Source of the DNA: Anseranas semipalmata
Lineage: Eukaryota; Chordata; Aves; Anseriformes; Anseranatidae
Length of the DNA stretch: 64,000 nucleotides
Direction of reading: 5' to 3'
Assembly: GCA_013399115.1 (NCBI GenBank)
Contig: VXAA01003247.1
Span: 3,848 to 67,847 of the forward strand
The position numbers were made by a program, and so were the translations under genes. Shown piece by piece: positions 1-12,000 of this stretch (position 1 is its first letter; each line of letters starts with the position of its first letter). The notes beneath the pieces are model-generated. The model was not told the origin of the DNA. It ran no database searches and worked only from the letters and a program-made list of their open reading frames with translations.

Positions 1-21
1 AAAAAAAAAAAAAAGGAAAAC
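1..21. repeat. A-rich tract at window edge
   Basis: Fourteen A, then GG and AAAA. The tract runs off the left edge, so its true length and origin (microsatellite or the tail of a retroelement) cannot be judged. Confidence 0.8.
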
Positions 22-215
22 TCACATATGCTTTTATAATGTCACAGTTTTTTAAACTTTCAGAATTATTCCAGACATTATAATGAGGCAGTCAAATGGA
101 AAGAGAGTTGTTGTGTATGTTTAAAGCTTTTAGATTCATATATTATTCTTGCACCATTGATTTAGAGTGTTTGCTTTTGTGTTTGCTTTTTGTCTTTTGA
201 TCAAATATTTTCTAG

Positions 216-293
216 GTCAGAATTCTTGAAGCCTGCAGCTTACCCTGTGTCTCTTATGAGCAACTACATGACCACTCTTTATAATGAAGCAAA
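216..293 (+). CDS. Candidate internal protein-coding exon, gene unknown
   Basis: Seen: a long T-rich tract (about 165-213) ends in TTTCTAG at 215, a textbook splice acceptor. At 294 a consensus donor GTAAGTATG follows. The 78 bases between have stops in two frames (TAA at the end of frame 1, TGA in frame 3) but are open throughout in the frame that starts with one split-codon base. That frame reads SEFLKPAAYP at its start and TTLYNEA at its end: 25 whole codons, entering with 1 base and leaving with 2. The composition looks protein-like, not repetitive. I do not recognise the protein and assign no function. No partner exon in a compatible phase was established; a weak site at 5060 would put a stop after about 12 codons. 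It could be an internal exon of a large gene whose introns fill this window, or a chance combination of good splice sites. Confidence 0.42.
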
Positions 294-1756
294 GTAAGTA
301 TGCTCATGAAACTTGTAACTTAGAAACTGGTGCTGCTGCCCAGGTCAATGGTGAGAGCGGTCACTCAATCAGCTGCATGTCTTCTTTAACAATCTCTGAG
401 CCCACTCTGCACATTTCCACCTTTTATAGACAGGCAGTTATATAAAAGACATGTATGTCTATATAGACTTGTACATATATGTATGTATATATATTTGTGT
501 GTATGCATATATGTATGTTTATGTATATGTATGGTAATGTTATAGGAGACACATCTGTACCAATCAGCACTGTTCCTACCCTGCTCATACATATTTCTTC
601 ATCTGCAAGAGTACAGGATCACTGAGGACCAAGTGGGCTATCGCCTCCAGCCCTCACTATTGCACATACTCCCACCATACAGCTCTCTGCAATTCTGTCA
701 TATTCTCATAGAAGAGCAAGCATATGGTTTGGCCCCAGTACTTACTTATAAGACCCTTCCTGAGTCTTAGCACAATCCTGATTAAAAGCCATTTAAATTA
801 CAACCTAAATATACCCATATATCCATATGCTTACGAGCCTACGCTGGCTATTAGAAAGGGACACCTTCTCCCTCTCTGGCCTTTACCTCCATGACCTTCC
901 ACGAACAGTCACCTAACTGTGTGTTCCATGAAGCCAGCCTCTCTTTGTGTGATGCAACACAATGAAGATCTTTCTGCACAGAAATCAGCATAAAAAATTC
1001 TGTCCCATCTTAAAAGATCTTTCCCGCTGGCTATGTAGGTTTTTGCTCCCATAGTAAGAAAGCACGAGTGTCCATGGGCCCTGCAGTGAGAAGCGCATTG
1101 AGGCCATCAGTACAACCGTGCTTTGCAGGCAGGTCATGCACCCAGGCCGCTGCTGTGGTTCCCTTCACAGCTCAGCTGCACTCAGCAAGGCAAGGAGCAG
1201 GGGAAGAGAGAGAGGAGGACAAAGCCTGCAGGCAGCTGGCGATAGGAAGTGAGCAGCAGGAGAGGAGAAACCTCTGGCTTCCTACCAAAGAAAGCGTATT
1301 ATTTATTACATCTGCAGCTTCTTCCAACAAGAGTGGCTTTTCATACTTGATATCACCTTGTCATCCTCCTTGCCATCTCTTCCTATTTGAATGAATCTTT
1401 TTGGACACAGCTGTGCAAAATTATGCAGTCTTACAAATTGACTTGTGTGTCAGGACAACCCTTTTTTAGCAGGGAACAATCTCTGCATTCATTCCCAGAC
1501 CTCATTTGCTGCACAGTTATCCACAGTACCCTGTGATCAAAGCACATCCTGACCCATCTCAGTCAATTCCAGCTAACGAGATCCAGCCTATTAGGAGAAA
1601 TTCCTTCAATTCATTGCTGAGAGCACGCTCTTACCAATTTTAAACCTGTATTGTATGCAGCCCATGTCACTGTTGTCCTCAAGTTCAGCCCATACCTCCA
1701 CAATGATAACTTCCTCCTCCCCTGCTTCAGCGATGTGTCACAACCTCTCCTTGGCA
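294..1756. other. No gene recognised
   Basis: Intron-like or intergenic sequence after the candidate exon. It holds the TATG/TA microsatellite at 450-534. A 108-codon open frame at 1068-1394 has no recognisable domain, no splice context and no bias I can see, and is treated as chance. Confidence 0.6.
450..534. repeat. Imperfect (TATG)n/(TA)n microsatellite
   Basis: Alternating purine-pyrimidine sequence made of TATG, TATA and TGTG steps. It is degenerate, so probably old. It produces a spurious His/Ile/Tyr-rich open frame on the minus strand. Confidence 0.85.
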
Positions 1757-2040
1757 CTGTTGTCGGCGCGCTCCTGACCAGGGCCAGCCTCAGGCCAAGC
1801 CCCGGAAGGCGGCTGCTGCCCCGGGCTCACGCCACCCTTGCCAGTGCTGTCGTTGCCCCCTTCTGCCCACCCCTTCCTGGGCAGCCCCTGCCTGCACTCG
1901 GGCTCCGGGCCTCACCACGCCTGCCGGGCACACAGCACTGGGTTTCAGTCCTCTCACTTCCCCAGCGCCGCGGCACCGGTGTGGGCCTGGTGTCACTGCC
2001 GGCAGTGGCACTGCTGGTGGCCTCTCCCCTCACCGACATG
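1757..2040. promoter_or_regulatory. CpG-rich block, possible orphan CpG island
   Basis: By direct count there are about 18 CpG dinucleotides in 1741-2040, in strongly GC-rich sequence within an AT-rich neighbourhood. Open frames on both strands (for example 1651-2064 plus) follow from the lack of stops in GC-rich DNA and show no known domain. It might be a distal CpG island or promoter, or just a GC-rich island of the kind common in bird genomes. No TATA box, initiator or exon could be tied to it. Confidence 0.4.
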
Positions 2041-3749
2041 GCAGAAAACATATCTCAAGCCTGATTTAGCAAGAACTTGTTCTCTTCAAGAACTGCTGTT
2101 TGCAGGACATCAGATTAGCAACATCAAACTACAATTGCTTTTGGGCAGTAGGCAGATAAAATGCAATTATTTATTAACGAAGAGCTGACTAATTTTCTGA
2201 AATGATTCTGTTGGGCTGAGAAATAAGGACTTTATCTGTATGGAAAATAGAAAACACCAAGTAATTAGCAATTTAAAAATTATACTTATGGCAAAAAAAA
2301 TTTGCAGAGAATCCACACATGTCTTCAGCTTTTATCTCACAATGCTAGCAACTAGTGCACCATCATTTTAAATTATTGTTGCATACAAGGAATTGGGATT
2401 AGAGCCTATTGTGAGGAATTGCATTAATTTTAATCTTGTAAATGTTGTGCAAAAGAATTAGTTTTGTCTGCTTAACCAGACAGAAGATAGCTGAATTGTT
2501 CAAATGTAGGGCACTAAATTCTGAAAATAAGTACAGACTGTGATGCAAGAGTATATTCAAAATTAGATATTCAAATATCAGATGATGCCAATACTAAACG
2601 AGTGTGTTGGTAAGTCAGTAAGACTTGGTAAGTCTACCCATATGATGGCTCTTGCAAGTATGTCTCCTGACAATGCCAGTCAGTTCTGAAGTCCTTTAGG
2701 AAAAAGGCAGAAAAAAACCAACACATTCAAGCTGCAGAGCAATGGTGGCACGGGCACATGTGGCTGCGCAGAGCCAAACCGCATCGCACTGGTGTGAGCT
2801 GCGCAGCAGATGCCAGACGATGGTGGGCCTGAGGGCGGTGCTCAGCAGCTGCAGTCATGGATAATCTGTGTAGCTCTTGGTCTGGCTGTTTCAGCTGGTG
2901 AAGATATAGTGGTGCAGCTATTTACTCCGCTTTTTATCAGGTATGTGTAGTTGGGTTTTGTCACATGAATGCTTGACTATTTCAAGCTGAAGTGGCAATA
3001 GGCAGTTGTGATGGAGGCCAGGCAGCGTGGTGCACAAAGCAGCACCTTTCACCTCTGCTCCACAGGACAGCTCTTCTACAGCAAGGTGAACCCAGAGGGG
3101 GGACTTTTAGTTGTTTATTTTGTTACCTTTATTGTTGTGCAGTTACTGTCTAGTTGTAACAACAAATAAATTATTACAATGAGCCCAATAATACAGGCTT
3201 CAACAAAAGCAAGTTTATTACTAGCATATTTTAAACATCTCTACAAAAAAACTGAAATATATTTTCTGTTCAGGAAACATTTTCTGTTTGGAAACATTAA
3301 TCTTTTTTTTTTTGGTGGATGAAGAAAATTTCACTTTGAGGAGAAAGCAGGAGGAATGACTGTATTTTATTCCCTTTCTCTTAAAGGTTGATTCAAATGT
3401 CTTTAGAAGAATATGGAATGCTGAAATAAATTCCTGGAAGACAGATGGATTAATTATCCATGTAGAGAAAATCAATGATAAATGCCAAATGTGGTCATTG
3501 ATACTACATTTATTTTGTCTAGACATAACAAATATTTTTTGTTTGTAAACAAGACAGTGCTTACGCTTTTAAATTCAATTATTTTGTGTATATTAGTCAC
3601 TGCAAGGAATAAAGAACTCACTTTTCTTTTAATCCTTATTGCTGATTTCAAATAAAATTATTTAGAATGTATTGCATGCCATAATCACAATATGCTGTGT
3701 ACTTTAATGATAATGTTGCATGTTTTTTTTCTTAGCAAGCCTTTACTTC
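2041..3749. other. AT-rich sequence without recognised gene
   Basis: Mostly AT-rich single-copy-looking sequence. A short T run occurs near 3302-3314 and a slightly GC-richer patch near 2740-2860. Open frames here are short and unrecognised. Confidence 0.6.
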
Positions 3750-4267
3750 AAGCTGCTCTGGGACCCGCAGCACAAGAAAGACACAGACCTGTTAGACTGC
3801 ATCCAGAGGAGGGCCACAAGGATGCTCAGAGGGCTGGAGCACCTCTCCTATGAAGAAAGGCTGAGAAAGTTTGGGTAATTTAGGCTAGAGAAGAGAAGGC
3901 TCTGGGGAGACCTTATAGCAAGCAGCCTGCCAGTACTTAAAGGAGGCCTACAGGAAAGACGGGGAGAGACTCTTTATCAGGGAGCGTAGTGATAGGACAA
4001 GTGGTAACAGTTTTAAACTAAAAAAAGGTAGATTTAGATTAAATATAAGGAAGAAATGCTTCACTGTGAGGGTAGTGAGGCCCTGGCACAGGCTGCTCAG
4101 AGAAGCTGTGGGTGCCCCATCCCTGGCAGTGCCCAAGGCCAGGCTGGATGGGGCTTTGGGCAGCCTGGGCTGGGGGGAGGTGTCCCTGCCCATGGCAGGG
4201 GCTGGAACCGGGTGGGCTTTAAGGTCCCTTCCAACCCAAACCATTCTGTGATTCTGTGATTCTATGA
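3750..4267 (+). mobile_element. CR1 LINE, 5'-truncated, plus strand
   Basis: Non-LTR retrotransposon tail of the CR1 family. The sequence covers the end of ORF2 (decayed, with several stops and frame changes: translated scraps match the LGPAAQERHRPVRL-type region, RTSGNSF, FRLNIRKKCF and RPWHRLLREA) and then the 3' untranslated part with TCCCTTCCAACCCAAACC. It ends in octamers ATTCTGTG ATTCTGTG ATTCTATG at 4242-4267, which fixes its orientation and 3' end. The 5' edge is approximate. It is inactive; internal truncation at the 5' end is normal for CR1. Confidence 0.93.
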
Positions 4268-7200
4268 CTTTTGACTTCTGGACAAAAATGGAGTAAAGGT
4301 TCCCCTACCGTTTACCAAGGAGAGGGGGGAACAGAACTGGCTGCATAAGTTAATTCTTTTGCCAAAATAAACAACAAAATTTTCCCTGTAAAAATAATTG
4401 AACACTGCAGCAAAGGCAAGAAAACAGGCTTCTTGTCTTCTTTGGGAGTCTTTTTATGCCAGGTTCTTTAACAATATATATAATTCAGTAAACATTAAAT
4501 TTTATTTTCCTTTGCAACTACCAAGGCCCCTAATTAAAACAATTTCATAAGTTTTTTGCACTAAGACACTTTTTTCCAGAGGCAACATAAGCAAATGTCA
4601 TGATATAAGAAAATCTGGGTCTCTTTAGATTTGGAATAATATATGCTTCTGTATGAAAAGGAAAACAACATAATTTTACACTGCATGTGACAGTGTTCCT
4701 GTTCCTTGCATGGCTGAGTGATGATGCAATTGAACAATGAAGTGTGTATTACAACTTTTGAAATCAAATATGCTATTTGATATTTGTTTCCAAAAGAGAA
4801 TTGGGTATTTAAGCTACATTTTATGTTCATAAGTATTCACTCTAGTCCACCGAAGCAAAGTTAAAAGGAAGACAAAATATTTGGAATCAGACTCTTATTC
4901 TAGTTCTAAATATATGTTCACTGTTTTTCCCTGTTATTACTTTGTTAGAGCTTCCAGATAGGACTGGAGCTAAAAATTATTAATTTATTTTCCAAGATCA
5001 TGAAACACAGGCTTAAAAGTTTTTTAAAAGCTTTCTATGCTTCATTCTTTACATTAAAGCCCATTTGGAGTGGTTGATACATGGACTGACAAGTGACGGA
5101 AGGATCTTCAGTAAGTGATAATAAAATATTAATTAAGTGGCATGTATTAAAGACAGTTGTAAGCCTGTTAGCAAAATGTCTTTTAAATGACTATAAAATA
5201 TCAGTAACAATGAAAAAGTATTAACATGAATAATATTTTAAATCTTACTTTATATTTAAAGTTGTAAAGAAATTTTTAGACTTTAATACAAATTGTGACT
5301 CAGTTTCCAAACAATTTTTAAAAGCCTGCATTACTCAAAACAGCTATTATTTATTTCCCTCATTCTTATAGTAGAGAACATCTTCAAAAGGATCCAAAAA
5401 GTGTTTTTTTGTTCATTTGCTTGTTTTGTGAAAGAAACGTAAATAAAAACTTCGGCTCCCAAGCCAGTGTCTAGAACAAGTTTCATGTTGATGAAAGTAT
5501 GGGCTGTTCTGGGACTTGACCCACACTTCCTCGTTTGTGGCCACTTCTCTTGAACACTAAGGAATAAGCGCAGGTGAAACTGTTTCCAAGGTGAAGGAGT
5601 CCTTGGCCCACCGAACCCCTTCCCATTGCTCTTGTATTTCCAGACCTGATGAAGTGGGGACCAGCAGTCTGGACACACTTAATGCAGTTCACTTTTACTG
5701 CAGTTCTTTGGGGCACAGAAGCAGAAACAACAGGGTCACAGTCAGTCATCCTGGGACAGGGCAGGTTGCTCACCCCTCCTTATCAACTTTAGTGGAGAGA
5801 CATGCACCACAGAGGTGAATGCATTTCCACCTGCAGATAGATGCAGACTGAGTCCCTACTTCCCCTCAATTTGACTTTGAACAATCCTGTTACCTCAAAA
5901 TTATCTGCCTACATATATGCATAATCAAATTGCTATGTATCTGTTTCCGTGTATTTAGAACTTTATTTTTCCTAGATAATATGCATATTGCAGATGAAAA
6001 AAAGGAAAAAATAGTCTAGCACACTCCTCTGAAGCTGAAAGTTTGAGAAGCTGTAGTCTGCCAGAAATCACTTAGCCCAATGTTTAGGAATACACGTGGC
6101 TCTAAACTGCTCGTGTGGCAAAAACAAAATATTCCAGTACAAATGTTACTATTTGCATTGACACAGGGCCAAGGAGCCTTCGCCAGGAAGCAGAACGCTG
6201 TTGTGCTGGGCCCTGTCATACAGGTCCGGCAGAGCTCCTCCTCGAAATGTAACGAGCTGTGATCACGGTGAGCTGTGGGGATGCAAGTGAGGGGACTCCA
6301 CAGGGAACTGGGGCAGCAGCACTGGTGCCATGGCAGACTGCTTACTACCAATTTCTCCTGGTCGGCACAAGGCATCAGAGAGCTCTGAAGGTCACGCTGG
6401 ACAGTGTGCCTCCTGCGTGCATCAGTTGCGGCAGGGCTGTCATAGACCCCATCCTGCAAGCCCTGGGGTGGCAGAGGCAGCATTAGTGCCTGCTGGGGAC
6501 AGCACTCAGTTGGCACACCAGTGCTAACGCTGCTGCCCTTCTGCCTCAGGAAATGGCTATCGTGGTTTATGGAACTATTTTCATTGTACTTTGTTTCTGA
6601 GTGTCTGTGAGAATCAAAGGTCATCTTATGGTGATCATCGATTGAAGGAAATCTATTCTTTTGATTAAGACACTAGTTGGACATCAGGACATCCAGGCCA
6701 TGTACAGATTCCTTGTCTATAAAAAAGGGGAAGATTCTTCCTTCTGTCATTCCCTTCAACACTGTGTTTGGAGGATGAATTCTCTGGACAGAAGTGGTAC
6801 AGTGCTTGGTGCAATATGGATCTAAGTTCACATGGTGCTGATATGACAGAAATGACTGGTAAAAAAATGGGAAGCATCTCTATTTGGTGGGAAACACTTT
6901 AAAATGATGTGTGTGAATTTAGAACAGAATAAAGGTTGATTCAAAATAGTCTACCTTTTGGTTTGGCTTTGGTGGACTGGAGTGAATTCTGTGCAGAGAT
7001 AAACTGTTCATTTTAGATGCTCTGTGCAGGAATTATTTGCATGCATTGTATAGGGAATTGAAATGGCAGAAGCTCTTTTTCAGTGTTCACCTTATTATTG
7101 TTCCTCAAGCCCTTGTGTAAAGTTTACCATAGCAGCCTTGTTACACTTTAACATTCAGAAACTGCTCTCAAATTTGAAAGAGTTAAACTAGAATTAACAT

Positions 7201-7378
7201 GGTGCCTGAAACAGTCTGGCAAACAAAGTGATTGTAACTGCTATGAGGTTTCAAGCCACAGAATTACTGTGTGAATAGTTTACCTCTTCTGGCCATAGCT
7301 GGGGCATCCTCCCTCCAGAGGATATTTGCACATGCAGATGGCCTAGGAAATTGGATTTGAATCTGCAAAGGTTAGGGG

Positions 7379-7440
7379 AAAAAAAAAAAAAAAAAAAGGA
7401 AAAAGAAAAACAGAAAAAAGAAAAAAAAAAAGATAAATAA
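7379..7440. repeat. A-rich tract
   Basis: Twenty uninterrupted A, then AAAAAG/AAAC-type units ending in GATAAATAA. A second pure run of 22 A starts about 100 bp downstream, at 7543. Neither is preceded by recognisable transcript-derived sequence. Confidence 0.9.
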
Positions 7441-7542
7441 GTGGAGAGATACTTGCATTTCTTTCCAGTTCCCAGTCATGCAGAAACTCCCTATGATAGG
7501 AAAAATAGTCTTAGGTACACTTTCAACACTAAAACAGTAGTT

Positions 7543-7564
7543 AAAAAAAAAAAAAAAAAAAAAA
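7543..7564. repeat. Poly-A run (22 A)
   Basis: Pure homopolymer followed by CCACCCACCC. It is probably length-polymorphic. Confidence 0.9.
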
Positions 7565-8021
7565 CCACCCACCCTTTATCACTGTGGAACTGCAAAATCT
7601 AAAGCAGTCATGTAGTTCTACTAAATGAATAGGGTTTTCACGTACATGCCTGATGTTATGAGGCATGTTGTGTTATCTCTTCCATAGAACTGGGGCTTCC
7701 AACAGAGATGTGTGGGAGTGAATGGAGCTCCACCAGTTTTGATGTTTAATAGGTAGAATTAGGAAAATACTCCTCTTTTGGCTTTTAAATCCCATTAGCT
7801 CTGGTATGTGGCTCTGCCTCCTCTGCATTAAGCCAGCCCATGCTGATCTTAGAGGGAAACCTTAACTGTGCAATTTGAGCACCCACAGATGCAGCCTCGC
7901 CAGCCAGGAAAGCCTGCTGCTGAAAGGCACCAGCCACACCATGCAGAGTGCCTGGAGGGATAATGTGAGAATGGGGTAGGAGGTGAGGTGGAGGCAGGGC
8001 TGAGGGTGCCCTGCTCAGCCC

Positions 8022-9080
8022 ACAGAATCACAGAATGGTTGAGGTTGGAAGGGACCTCTGGAGATCTAGTCCAACCCCCCTGCCAAGCAGGGTCACCCAG
8101 AGCACATTGCACAGGATCGCATCCAGGCGGGTTTTGAATATCTCCAGAGAAGGAGACTCCGCAGCCTCCCTGGGCAACCTGTGCCAGTGCTCTGTCACCC
8201 TCACAGGAAAGAAGTTTCCCCTCATATTCAGCCAGAACTTCCTGTGCTTCAGTTTGTGCCCGTTGCCTCTTGTCCTGTCACTGGGCACCACTGCAAAGAG
8301 TCCAGCCCCATTCTCTTGACACCCTCCCTTCAGATATTTGTATGCATTGATAAGATCCCCTGTCAGCCTTCTCTTCTCCAAGCTAAACAGGCCCATCTCT
8401 GCCATCCAGCCAGTTCTCAATCCACCTTACTGTCCACTCATCTATCCCGCACTTCTTGAGGTTGCCTATGAGGATGTTCCGGGAGACAGAGTTGAAAGCC
8501 TTGCTGAAGTCAAGGTAGACAACATCCACTGCTCTCCCCTCATCTACCCAGCTAGTCATTCCATCATAGAAGGCTACCAGATTGGTTAAGCATGATTTCC
8601 CTTGATGAATCCATGTGGACTACTCCTGATCACCTTCTTCTCGTGCTTGGAGATGACCTCCAGGATGAGCTGTTCCATCACCTTTCCAGGAATGGAGGTG
8701 AGGCTGACTGGCCTGTAGTTTCCTGGGTCCTCCTTCTTGCTCTTTTTGAAGACTGGAGTGACATGGGCTTTCTTCCAGTCCTCAGGCACCTCTCCTGTTC
8801 TCCATGACCTTTCAAAGATGATGGAGAGTGGGCTAGCAATAACATCCACCAGCTACCTCAGCACTCATGGGTGCATCCCATTGGGGCCCATGGATTTGTG
8901 GGTGTCAAGTTTGCCTAAATGATCTCTAACCCGATCCTCCTCGACCAAGGGAAGGTCCTCCTTTCTCCAGACTTCCTCTCTTGTCTCTAGGGTCTGATAT
9001 TTCTGAGGGCTGGTCTTAGCAGTGAAGACTGAAGCAAAGAAGGCATTCAGTAACTCTGCTTTCTCTGTATCCTCCACACT
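8022..9080 (-). mobile_element. CR1 LINE with internal deletion, minus strand
   Basis: The 3' end is at the low coordinate: ACAGAATCACAGAATGG is the reverse of the CR1 octamer end. Reading the minus strand from 9080: reverse-transcriptase N-terminal part (EDTEKAELLNAFFASVF), fingers/palm (VFKKSKKEDPGNYRPVSLTS, then VVYLDFSKAFNSVS), then WIENWLDGR. At about 8396-8401 the sequence jumps straight to the far C-terminal part ([15 protein letters not shown] ... [11 protein letters not shown] ... [18 protein letters not shown]). The missing stretch, which in CR1 contains the FADD catalytic box, is by my estimate over 200 codons. The element is 5'-truncated and dead. It shares its 3' subfamily with the plus-strand copy at 62101-62291. 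Confidence 0.93.
8403..9077 (-). pseudogene. CR1 ORF2 reverse-transcriptase remnant
   Basis: Degenerate coding remnant of the CR1 endonuclease/reverse-transcriptase protein, which copies the element's RNA at the target site. It carries the N-terminal RT region and first palm block (LDFSKAF). Breaks seen: a TGA and a TAG next to each other near 8853-8867, a one-base loss near 8585, and loss of the catalytic FADD block through the internal deletion. The pairing of a truncated RT with an intact-looking terminal tail suggests that the deletion happened in the source RNA or DNA, or after insertion; this copy alone cannot tell which. Confidence 0.88.
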
Positions 9081-12000
9081 GATGGAGGTGGTCCTGCAAG
9101 GCCAGGGAGGGCCACCAAGGCCCCACTTTGGAACAACGCCTGCCTCCGTGCCCTTGAAATCTCTAATAGCCTAAGGGACAGGCACTGGTATAAGCTGGTA
9201 TCATCCCACTGGCATGACCAGAAAAACCAACAGCTCAGCAAACTTTGTGCAGCTGTATCTGCAACTAAAGACCCAGTCATTCCTGCATTACTCTTTTATG
9301 CTGATTTTTCACTGATTCTCTTGTGGCTCCAAAACCATTTTTCAGGATCTTCCACTAGGAAGAAACCACAAAATTGACATCCAGGGGGTGCACAAAGGCA
9401 CCATTGTGTGCACAAACACATACACACTTGTGCCTGTGAAACATTACTGGTTGTGAGAGCTGAGTCTTTATGGAAAACATTTTGAAACTCAGAGGGTGCA
9501 TCACAAGCATTTCAAACCTCTCCATTTGTTATAGCATCAGAACAGAGCTGGTGCATGTACACAGCCCAGACCTAAGTGCAAGGATGCACAGATGCCAAAA
9601 AGACACCAAGCCATTGTCAAGAGACAAGACTTATAAGTAAGGATCTGTTTTCTTGTCCTTTCAGCTGACAGATCTTACTGAGAATATAGCTCTGAGCAGC
9701 AGCTTACAGAGCTTTCAGCCACCAGTATGCCTGCCCCAGGGCAGCTCAGCATGAGATGTTTAAGGTACTGTAACTTTTCTATAGCCAGTCTAAAATGATG
9801 TGTAGAATTTTATAGCAGGGATGTGATTTTGTATTAAACTCAAGAATATGCTTCAAGGGCTTTAGTGAAAGTTCTCAAGTTCAGATTTCACAAGATTAGG
9901 TAGAAGAATGAATCACTTTGAACTCTACAGAGCTTGTGATCACATAAGGTCCTTTACATTAAAATTACCTCTGTTTTCTCACTTGTGTGAAGTTTTACAC
10001 CCAGAGTGCAGCACAGGTCCAATTCTGTGTGCAGAAATAACAAATTGATTAAAGGCACTGACTCTGCAGTGGTTCTGTGTCAGGTCATCACAAGAAATGG
10101 ATATTGGTAGATAAAATATGAAACTGGAAAGTCATACAGACACCCGAGACAAGTTATACCATACATCAGAACATTTATGGAATCAAAATATCCACAAACA
10201 ACATTCAATTTCTTAAATACTTTTAATTAACTAAAAACCTTGGTGTATCTGAAAACATATTATTAATTTCCTTATATATGTGCCGTATTACTTGTAGCAA
10301 AAGCAGGTGGTTTTGCGGTTTTTTTTTCAAGTATGCTTTCAAAAAGACTCAGTTTCTACAGTTTTCTGGCACAGTTTCAAATGATCTGCTATAGATTTTA
10401 TTCTTTCTTTTTTTCTTAAGATAATTTCATTACTTTCTATGAAAATGTTTTATATAGAAATTAGAAAGTGTGTAGCCTAAGGACAACTGAAGATAAGCTA
10501 CTCAGCACAAACTATATAGTAAAACTGCCCAACAACAAAATCAGGTCCCTTAAAACACTTCAGACTGGGGCATGCCCAATTCATAGTATTTGTTATTTTT
10601 TCCCTTAGATAAAGCACTGTGATCTCAATAATTCTGGGACCTCACAAAACTCCTAAGGCATGCAGAATTGTGCTTATTTGGAGGTGTCTTGTTTGCAAAG
10701 ATGCAAGTATAAAACCTGAAAACACCCTTGTGTCCAAATTATAAGGATGGAGAAGGTAGAAACTGCCAGTGCAGAACAAGAATAGCTATACCTAGAAAAA
10801 TATGTGCTTTTATCCATATTTTTTTCTCTGAGCATCTGAGCTTTTTCTGTGTCTGAAGATTATCACTTCTGTCCAATCTGGCATGCACTATTAAACACCT
10901 GGCACTTTTTGTCCTTAAACGGCAGAGCTGTTTAAGGATGGTGCCGCTGGTGGATGCTATGATTACTGCTAGAGCCAGCTCTTGCTCTGTATTCTTTTCT
11001 TGCTTGCTTTGTTCCACTCTAACCTGGAAATTGCTGAAAGCTTCACTAACTCTCTGTCTATAAATGCTGCTTCTCGCTGGGATGGGCACATGCCCAGAAC
11101 AGTTTCCACTTCAGTGTTCCGGTACTGAATCCCTGGTCACAATCAGAGAATGGAGACTTCAGCTCAAACAAAAACAATTCTTAAATGTTTGTAGCAAATG
11201 CAAATTAACATTCAGTGTGAGCTTGAGGCAAAGGTCCATGCTAGTTCTTTCTAAGTGCAGGTTTCCCTACTCATGCCTGCTGCTTCTCATGTAGACCGCA
11301 GCATCATTCTGATAAGTAGCCAGTAACAAACCTCCAAAGGGATGAAGGGATGGTGCTCTCCTGGGATGGGGCTCCCTTTTGTCACCTTTGCCTGCATGCA
11401 GCCGGCAGCTCCATGAGGCGCTGGGCTGAGATGGTACAGGCTGGGGTCCCTTGGGAGCCCAGAAACAGTGGTGGAAGAGTGGGATGGAAGAGCCCAGGCA
11501 ATGCAGGTGGGGCGTGAGGGGTGGGGAGCTGGACAAGTTCACCCATGGGTGCCCACGTCCAGCACTGCTCGCATGCCCCCGCACAACACCAGGGCTCCCA
11601 TGGAGCCTCCATGCCAAAGCACCCCCTCCCTCCCCAGCACATCCCCTAACCTTTGGGTGGGCATGGACTGGATGATAACAGGGAGGGCAGAGGCTCTCCA
11701 AGCCCCACAGGTTCAGACATGGGCTAAGTAGCTGTAATGACCAAATATTGCAACAGCATCCCTGTGCTCTGCAAGCCCAGCTTTGGGAGGCAAAAATACT
11801 TATAACTTTGTCCATGAGGCATGCAAGGGAATCACTTAGTGTCTTGTATGGCCATTTATCTCCAGTCCAGACATGAATAATGCAGTGAAAGCTCTTTTGC
11901 TGACCAGCAAAATTCCTCCACTTCCCCAGACTGTAGTCTGCTAACTGTGCTCCACATACTTGGGCAAGAGGGAGAGTACACGAGAACACAAGCTAGTTCT

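Larger units (their letters stand above)
4268..8021. other. No gene recognised; A-rich tracts only
   Basis: AT-rich DNA. The largest open frame (minus, 6016-6624, 202 codons) is Cys/Ser/His-rich with no domain, signal peptide or repeat I can identify, and is treated as chance. Poly-A tracts lie at 7379-7440 and 7543-7564. A weak exon-like unit at 5060-5110 is described under findings. Confidence 0.55.

Noticed and set aside
386..592. His/Ile/Tyr-rich small protein, minus
   Set aside because: Translation of the TATG/TA repeat.
6016..6624. 202-codon open frame, minus
   Set aside because: Composition is Cys/Ser/His-rich and patternless, the opposite strand is also open in parts, and there is no splice or start context.
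7379..7564. Processed retrocopy with poly-A tail
   Set aside because: Sequence before the A tracts shows no transcript-like or coding match, and no flanking target duplication was seen.
11267..11989. Longest open frame (240 codons, minus)
   Set aside because: It overlaps a GC-rich patch with other open frames in several phases and on both strands; no domain, leader or conserved motif was recognised.
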